Source of the DNA: Paraflavitalea sp. CAU 1676
Lineage (GTDB): Bacteria > Bacteroidota > Bacteroidia > Chitinophagales > Chitinophagaceae
NCBI RefSeq assembly: GCF_029223285.1
Contig: NZ_JARHUJ010000012.1
Span: 1 to 64,000, forward strand
Direction: 5' to 3'
Length of the DNA: 64,000 nucleotides
Shown here: positions 59,269 to 64,000 of the stretch, one piece after another
How positions within the stretch are numbered: position 1 is the first letter of the stretch
How the letters are laid out: each line of letters opens with the position of its first letter
Translations under genes and position numbers: made by a program
Notes under the pieces: model-generated
What the model was told of the DNA's origin: nothing
The model's database searches: none
Seen by the model: only the letters and a program-made list of their open reading frames with translations

Positions 59269-61197
59269 TTAGTTGCCGGTGTTCTTCCACCTCAACTGTA
59301 CACCACCCATGAACCAGCGGCCCGGCATAGGGGTACCCAGCAGGTCGCTGTATTGGCGATCGAAAAGGTTATCGACCTGCGCAAAGACGGCGATCATCTT
59401 ATGCAGGAAAGCGTACTGCACCCTTGCATTGGCGAGGAAATAGTCGGGTGAAAGGGCAGCGTTGATGGCGGCTGCTTTTTGTGCCTGCCTTTTCTTATAC
59501 AAGCCATTGGCGCTGATGAGCAGGTTCTTCCACTCATAGATCACGGAAAAGTTGGTCAGGAATTTGGCATGCGATGAAACATAGAATGAGGGCGTAGTAT
59601 CGCTGCTGGTACTCGACAGCCAAACGAGACCGGCGCCAGTGGTGAGTTTGTGTCCATGGCCGAGATCGTGTATGTACTGCACATCCGTTTCAAATCCGGT
59701 CGTATTTACTTCCGCGATGTTTTTAGCCAAAGCATAAGTGCCGGTGGGAGAGAGGTTGGATTTGCGTGGCATATCGGCATAAGCGGTGGTGCTATAGTCG
59801 ATCAACCGTTGGTGAAAGCGCTGGAAAAAAGTAGATGATAGTTTCAGTTTGTCTTTCCAGAACCAATCGGCTCCAGCTTCATAACTCACCGACCGCTCGG
59901 CCCGGAGATCGGGGTTGCCGACGCGGCCGCTTGTTACCAGGGCTTTGTTATAATTGTTATACCGCTCCGTGAAATCGGCATCGCGGATCGTTTTGCCTAC
60001 GCTTCCCCTTAGCTGCCAACTGCCGATCTTCTGCGACAGGTCGAGCTGTGGCACCAGCTCGGAGCTGATGTTTTCGAAATAGACCCATTGCAGGGAGGGA
60101 CGCATGGTGAATCCTTCCCAAAGCTTTTGTGATACAGAGACGAAGGGCGATACCTGGTAGAGTGTATGATGCCCCCGGTCGTTGGAGGCGATCTTCTTCT
60201 CCAGGAAGTTTACACCAGCCACCAGGCCGGTAAGCTTGTTAGGTCTGTATTCATACAGCAACCTTGACTGAAATAACTTCGATTCGCTGCTGTTGGGCGG
60301 CGACAACTTGTTGAAGGCATAGCGGTCGGTAACTGATTTGTACCCCGCATCGAATGAAAAGCTCGCTTTGGCCCCTTCGTATGCGATGCGTAGCTGGTGC
60401 CAGCGTGATGTTACCTTCTCTTTGGCAGTATCTGAAAGAAAGGTGGTGTAATAGTTTTGCGCGGCAAAATCGCGGGTATCGTAGGCAAAGCGATAGGCAA
60501 CGTTCCATTGGGCGTTGAGGTAGTAATTAGCCGATACCGAGGCAGTGGTGTTGTTGAAGTAACCGGTGGTACCACGCTGCTGCACTCCATCGGCCTGGTT
60601 TTTAATTACACCGCCTGCTACATGTAGTTTGTTGTGGCTATATACAATGCCGGCATCTGCCCCCCAAAGGCCATATTCGCCGCCATGGGCGCCTGCTGTT
60701 ATTCTAGTTCCTGTTTGCCCCATTTTCGCGGCAAAGCTTTTGGTAATGATGTATACAACGCCGCCTACTGCATCGGCTCCATAAATGGCGGAAGAGGCGC
60801 CTTTCAACACTTCAATACGCTCGATCTCGGCAGGAGCAATGGGTATATAGCTATTAAAGTGACCGGTATTGGGGTCGTTGAGGCGCATGCCATCGAGTAT
60901 GACGAGCACCTGCTGAAAAGTTCCACCGCGCAATACGATATCGCTTTGAGAGCCCATGGGGCCACGTGCCTGTATTTCAACCCCGGGTACATACCGCAGC
61001 AATTCGTCGAGTGAATGTACGGGCAGGTCTTTAAAGCGATCGCCGGGTACGATGGTGATGTTGCGACCGGTTTCTGCCGCCCGTTGCCGGCTTAAGGAGG
61101 CTGACACGGTTACCGGATTGAGGGTGGACTCCTGTGCGGTGATGGTAAGTCCGCCCAGGCAGGAGCCAATGAACAGCAGTAAGTACTTTTTTGGCAT
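59269..61197 (-). CDS. TonB-dependent outer-membrane receptor (BtuB-like)
   Basis: A 642-residue receptor starting at ATG 61197 with signal peptide MPKKYLLLFIGSCLGGLTITAQ. The plug domain shows RNITIVPGDRFKDLPVHSLDELLRYVPGV, DIVLRGGTFQQVLVILDG and RIEVLKGASSAIYGADAVGG (in pieces, about 45-150). A 22-strand barrel follows, ending in MGGVQLRWKNTGN with an aromatic near the end. The layout resembles BtuB-type receptors, but I see no cobalamin riboswitch upstream, so the ligand is uncertain. It lacks the carboxypeptidase-like extension of SusC proteins. Confidence 0.92.
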   Translation of the reverse strand: MPKKYLLLFIGSCLGGLTITAQESTLNPVTVSASLSRQRAAETGRNITIVPGDRFKDLPVHSLDELLRYVPGVEIQARGPMGSQSDIVLRGGTFQQVLVILDGMRLNDPNTGHFNSYIPIAPAEIERIEVLKGASSAIYGADAVGGVVYIITKSFAAKMGQTGTRITAGAHGGEYGLWGADAGIVYSHNKLHVAGGVIKNQADGVQQRGTTGYFNNTTASVSANYYLNAQWNVAYRFAYDTRDFAAQNYYTTFLSDTAKEKVTSRWHQLRIAYEGAKASFSFDAGYKSVTDRYAFNKLSPPNSSESKLFQSRLLYEYRPNKLTGLVAGVNFLEKKIASNDRGHHTLYQVSPFVSVSQKLWEGFTMRPSLQWVYFENISSELVPQLDLSQKIGSWQLRGSVGKTIRDADFTERYNNYNKALVTSGRVGNPDLRAERSVSYEAGADWFWKDKLKLSSTFFQRFHQRLIDYSTTAYADMPRKSNLSPTGTYALAKNIAEVNTTGFETDVQYIHDLGHGHKLTTGAGLVWLSSTSSDTTPSFYVSSHAKFLTNFSVIYEWKNLLISANGLYKKRQAQKAAAINAALSPDYFLANARVQYAFLHKMIAVFAQVDNLFDRQYSDLLGTPMPGRWFMGGVQLRWKNTGN

Positions 61198-61317
61198 AAG
61201 CCGCAAAAGTAGTCGATGTACAGTGAATGGTGAAATCGATGGCGATGGCAAGTTGAGCCGGGTAAATCATTGCCGGAAGGGCTGTGTGGTTTATCTTGCG
61301 GGTTTTAATCTTGGTAC

Positions 61318-61557
61318 ATGGCTGATAAATTAACCGCGCATTTCGAAAACAGGGAGTATTTTTTTGTGTTGTTGGGTAAACGCCCCGCCGATCGTACCGC
61401 TGCAGCTGCAGAGGAGGTACAAATTGATATGTACGGCACCCTGTATGTATTTATCAAGCGTGATGGTAAATGGGTCAATAAATCTGGTAACAAGATGAAT
61501 ATGGTTGGCGGTTTGATCGAAGCGGTCATTGCTGCCCTGGATTTGGCGGGTCATTGA
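61318..61557 (+). CDS. Small conserved protein, unknown
   Basis: A 79-residue soluble protein (MADKLTAHFENREYFFVLL). It has short strands (VQIDMYGTLYVFIKRDGKW) and a C-terminal helix (GGLIEAVIAALDLAG). It diverges from the TonB receptor gene by 120 bp. No signal or membrane segment. I do not recognise the family; codon use looks normal and the frame is clean, so it is probably real. Confidence 0.55.
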   Translation: MADKLTAHFENREYFFVLLGKRPADRTAAAAEEVQIDMYGTLYVFIKRDGKWVNKSGNKMNMVGGLIEAVIAALDLAGH

Positions 61558-61727
61558 GCTGGCTTATATCGATGAGGTGCCATGTCACTATGTGGTTATT
61601 CCCAGGCAATAGAATTGCAGGCAAACGCAAATCTGTTAATTGATGGAGGTTCTTTATATTCGTATGTGTTTTTTTGCGTATGTGAAATTGGCAATTTATC
61701 AGTGTTTGTAAAAATCCTAATTCATCT

Positions 61728-62345
61728 ATGAAGTATCTATTGTACGCATTGGTGTTGATGACTGTTTGTATTGCCTGCAGCGATACTGCGCAGGATAGTA
61801 AAGCAAATGGCAGCGATTCGAGTGCCCTTCAGCAAACGGACCAGGCTGCGGCGGACTCTGCCGCAAGGGCAGCAGCAGATATCACGGTTTCCAATCCAAC
61901 TTTAACAGCTACCGCTGCTTTGGTGCGGGACAGGCTTGCCAGCTTGTATCGAAATGACCTCGACAAGGGACTGGTAGACACCTTCAGCCGTCACTTTATT
62001 TATGCGGAGGCCGACCTCAACGGAGATGGGACAAAAGAGATATTGGTAGGAACGCGTGGCCCGTTTTTCTGCGGATCCGGTGGCTGTACGATCCTGTTGC
62101 TGGATGCCAGCGGTAAAACCATCAATAAGTTCTCGGTTTCTCATTATCCGGTAACGATCGACGATCAAAAGTCGAATGGCTGGAATAACCTGCTAATACC
62201 AAGTGGTGGTAAATTGCGTGTGCTCCGGTTTAACGGACAGCATTATCCTACCAATCCGTCGGTCGCTACGCAATACCAGGGAACACAGGCCGATAACCTG
62301 CCCAAAGTGCTGGAGCCTGCCAGTAGCCAGTGGATCGTGTTTTAA
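61728..62345 (+). CDS. Lipoprotein with FG-GAP-like motif
   Basis: A 205-residue predicted lipoprotein. The signal peptide is MKYLLYALVLMTVCIAC, with the lipid-attached Cys at 17, then a Ser/Asp/Ala-rich linker to about residue 50. The segment EADLNGDGTKEILVG is a calcium-binding, FG-GAP-like loop, followed by FFCGSGGCTILLLD with two cysteines. Similar proteins bind ions or glycans at the surface; function unknown. Upstream are two CGTATGTG direct repeats 16 bp apart (61661 and 61677). Confidence 0.65.
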   Translation: MKYLLYALVLMTVCIACSDTAQDSKANGSDSSALQQTDQAAADSAARAAADITVSNPTLTATAALVRDRLASLYRNDLDKGLVDTFSRHFIYAEADLNGDGTKEILVGTRGPFFCGSGGCTILLLDASGKTINKFSVSHYPVTIDDQKSNGWNNLLIPSGGKLRVLRFNGQHYPTNPSVATQYQGTQADNLPKVLEPASSQWIVF

Positions 62346-62401
62346 TGCTGACCGGTGATATTTTTACCTAATTTGCGCCTTTTTATTTCAAGTAACTGAG
62401 G

Positions 62402-63172
62402 ATGGTTTTACCAATAGGAAGTGTTAACCCCACGAGCAGATTCTCCAACCGGGCAGAAAACTATGCAAGATTTCGTCCGGGATACCCCGATGGTCTATTC
62501 GCTTTTTGGGAAACGGCGATGAGTATCAAGGCCAGTGATTGTATTGTAGACATTGGTTCGGGTACGGGTCTATTTGCCGAGCCTTTTCTGAAACGTGGAT
62601 TCAGTGTGGTATGTATCGAGCCGAATGACGACATGCGAAAGGCTGGGGAAGAGCGTTTGAAGAAATATGTGGCCTTTCAAAGTATCGGTTCTACGGCGGA
62701 AGGCACGGGATTGCCCGATGAAAGTGTGGACCTGATCACAGTAGCGCAAACCTTCCATTGGCTTGACCCGATAGGGGCCAGACTCGAAACCAAACGGGTT
62801 TTAAAGCCCGAAGGTCAGGTGGTGTTGGCCTGGAACCGCCAAACCAGCCAAAGTGAATTCGAGAAAAAATACACGGCTTTACGCAACCAATACCGCATTG
62901 GGGAGCCGGGGCCGGTACAAATAGACCCGGTTGCCATCCAGCAATTTTTTGCGCCTGCAGTGCCAGTTGTCAAAACATTCGAGAACGAGCAACTGCACGA
63001 TTTTGAAGGATTGAAAGGGCAATTGTTATCGAAATCCTACATTCCCCTCCCCGGCCATGAGTCGTACGATGCCATGATCACCGACCTCATTAAGCTGTTT
63101 GTGAATTATAACGAAGGTGGCCTGGTGCGCATCCGCTATGAAACCCTGGTGTATTATGGACGGCCGGGTTGA
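62402..63172 (+). CDS. Class I SAM-dependent methyltransferase
   Basis: A 256-residue methyltransferase. Motif I is VDIGSGTGLFAEPFL (about 47-61), motif II is CIEPNDDMRKAGEERLK, and the post-motif segment DLITVAQTFHWLDP is typical of the Bacteroidota/Actinobacteria methyltransferase_11 group. The N-terminus RFSNRAENYARFRPGYPDGLF is characteristic of the same group. The substrate is unknown. It lies 56 bp after the FG-GAP-like lipoprotein gene, possibly in the same transcript. Confidence 0.88.
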   Translation: MVLPIGSVNPTSRFSNRAENYARFRPGYPDGLFAFWETAMSIKASDCIVDIGSGTGLFAEPFLKRGFSVVCIEPNDDMRKAGEERLKKYVAFQSIGSTAEGTGLPDESVDLITVAQTFHWLDPIGARLETKRVLKPEGQVVLAWNRQTSQSEFEKKYTALRNQYRIGEPGPVQIDPVAIQQFFAPAVPVVKTFENEQLHDFEGLKGQLLSKSYIPLPGHESYDAMITDLIKLFVNYNEGGLVRIRYETLVYYGRPG

Positions 63173-63570
63173 CGTGAACCCCGTGGGGTGGAGTAAAAGC
63201 GATCAACTATTCTTGTTATATGTTCGTTTACGCTGAAAGGTGATACTTTTTGGGAATATTGAAATGGCCCAAAATGAACCGTTCAGCAATAGACGAACAC
63301 GTTAGTTTTTTATCTAAAGCGGCCTTTTTTCGCTCCTTTTCTCATATGTTGTTATTTTATCTTCGTTAGGAATCCTGTTCAAATTAGCCTCCGTTTTGCC
63401 GCATAATCGCAGTGCATTTTTTTTGTACCTATTATTGTCTGCTTAAAAGCCTGTTAGTATTTAGAGAAAAAAAACCTGTGTTGGGATGGCGTGTCCCTAT
63501 TCTTTTCTTGATAAAATAAAGTTATATTTATCTTGATTCGATAGTTATTCATCTCCAAACCAAAACACAC
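63173..63570. other. Long leader region of the SusC-like gene
   Basis: Nearly 400 bp without a gene. It is AT-rich, especially from 63420 on, with poly-A/T runs. TATATTTA (near 63522) is one base off the -7 consensus; I see no matching -33. Long untranslated leaders are common before SusC genes. No structured RNA or operator is clear to me. Confidence 0.5.
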
Positions 63571-64000
63571 ATGAGAAAAAAACTGCTAAGTTTTTTACTG
63601 GCATTGCTATGCTTTGCAATGACCGGTAAAACACAGGTCCTGTCCCTCTCCGGCAGGATTCTCGACGAAAAAGGAGCTCCTATTCCTTTTGTTTCCATCG
63701 TTCTTAAAGGCAAAAAGTCCTCAGGTACCACTTCCGACCTGGAAGGCAGGTTCAAACTTCCCGCTGCTAAAGGTGATGTGTTGGTCGTTTCCGGGGTAGG
63801 TTATGTGACCAAGGAGGTAGCGGTTGGTGCAAACGCAGCCCTGGAGATCATGCTTACCAGTGGTAAAACCGACTTGTCGGAGGTCGTAGTAACGGCTATG
63901 GGCATCAGGCGTTCGGAAAAGGCATTGGGTTATGCTGTATCGAAAGTTGATCCCAGCACCATGCTGCAGAAGTCGGAGCCCAATATCCTCAACACGCTGG
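63571..64000 (+). CDS. SusC/RagA-family TonB-linked outer-membrane protein (5' part)
   Basis: The gene runs off the right edge; 143 codons are visible. A signal peptide (MRKKLLSFLLALLCFAMTGKTQ) is followed by the carboxypeptidase D-like domain: LSLSGRILDEKGAPIPFVS, GTTSDLEGRFKLPA and DVLVVSGVGYVTKEV. The spacer then reads LSEVVVTAMGIRRSEKALGYAV, the TonB-box-containing signature of SusC/RagA proteins. With a SusD partner these import glycans or other oligomers; the partner would lie beyond the window. Confidence 0.93.
   Translation, partial: MRKKLLSFLLALLCFAMTGKTQVLSLSGRILDEKGAPIPFVSIVLKGKKSSGTTSDLEGRFKLPAAKGDVLVVSGVGYVTKEVAVGANAALEIMLTSGKTDLSEVVVTAMGIRRSEKALGYAVSKVDPSTMLQKSEPNILNTL

Noticed and set aside
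61198-61317. Cobalamin riboswitch before the BtuB-like receptor
   Set aside because: The region is only 120 bp, shared with a divergent gene, and lacks the conserved B12-box elements.

Overview
The window looks like a chromosomal segment of a Bacteroidota bacterium, most likely of the Chitinophagaceae. The evidence is a SusC/RagA-type TonB-linked receptor starting at the right edge, LytTR/LytS-type regulators, lipoproteins with Bacteroidota-style signals, promoters with a TAnnTTTG -7 box, and starts without strong Shine-Dalgarno sequences. I see no transposase, integrase, CRISPR array, rRNA or tRNA. All calls come from reading the sequence; no database search was run.

Layout. 1-3.9 kb: a minus-strand arsenic operon (arsR, arsM, acr3, a metallophosphoesterase, arsN2-like) with two matching ArsR-type operators and a 3' terminator. 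4-7.7 kb: YceI protein, NTF2-like protein, DUF4239-type membrane protein and a BACON-type lipoprotein. 7.9-12.6 kb: a six-gene plus-strand cluster (ATP-grasp, LLM flavin monooxygenase, small secreted protein, cysteine hydrolase, crotonase, SRPBCC-like) that resembles an uncharacterised pathway. 12.7-20.1 kb: PL22-like propeller, AHSA1 protein, KirBac channel, TerB-like protein, polysaccharide deacetylase, sulfatase and NHL-like lipoprotein. 20.1-25.2 kb: an atypical SDR and an aldehyde dehydrogenase flank metNIQ. The SDR and the aldehyde dehydrogenase share the same tandem-repeat operator and -7 box.

25.2-33.6 kb: a CmoA-like carboxy-SAM synthase translationally coupled to a membrane ICMT-like methyltransferase, a LytTR/LytS pair divergent from an ABC-2 exporter, a papain-like protease fused to a tachylectin-like propeller, and a DUF2490 protein. 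33.7-40.2 kb: AI-2E-family protein, frameshifted universal stress protein, P-type ATPase, flavodoxin and baeRF-type protein. This group resembles dormancy or hypoxia regulons, and three CRP/FNR-like TGA-N6-TCA sites lie in its control regions. 40.3-48 kb: MFS exporter with an AraC regulator, small unknowns, and a PQQ-type sugar dehydrogenase whose 5' leader folds as a three-way junction.

48.3-58.3 kb is the most unusual part: two giant co-directional genes (1875 and 1459 codons) with no recognisable domain and no signal peptide, closed by a strong terminator. 58.4-64 kb holds ric/ytfE with a perfect palindrome at its start, a BtuB-like TonB receptor, two small unknowns, a methyltransferase and the start of a SusC-like receptor.
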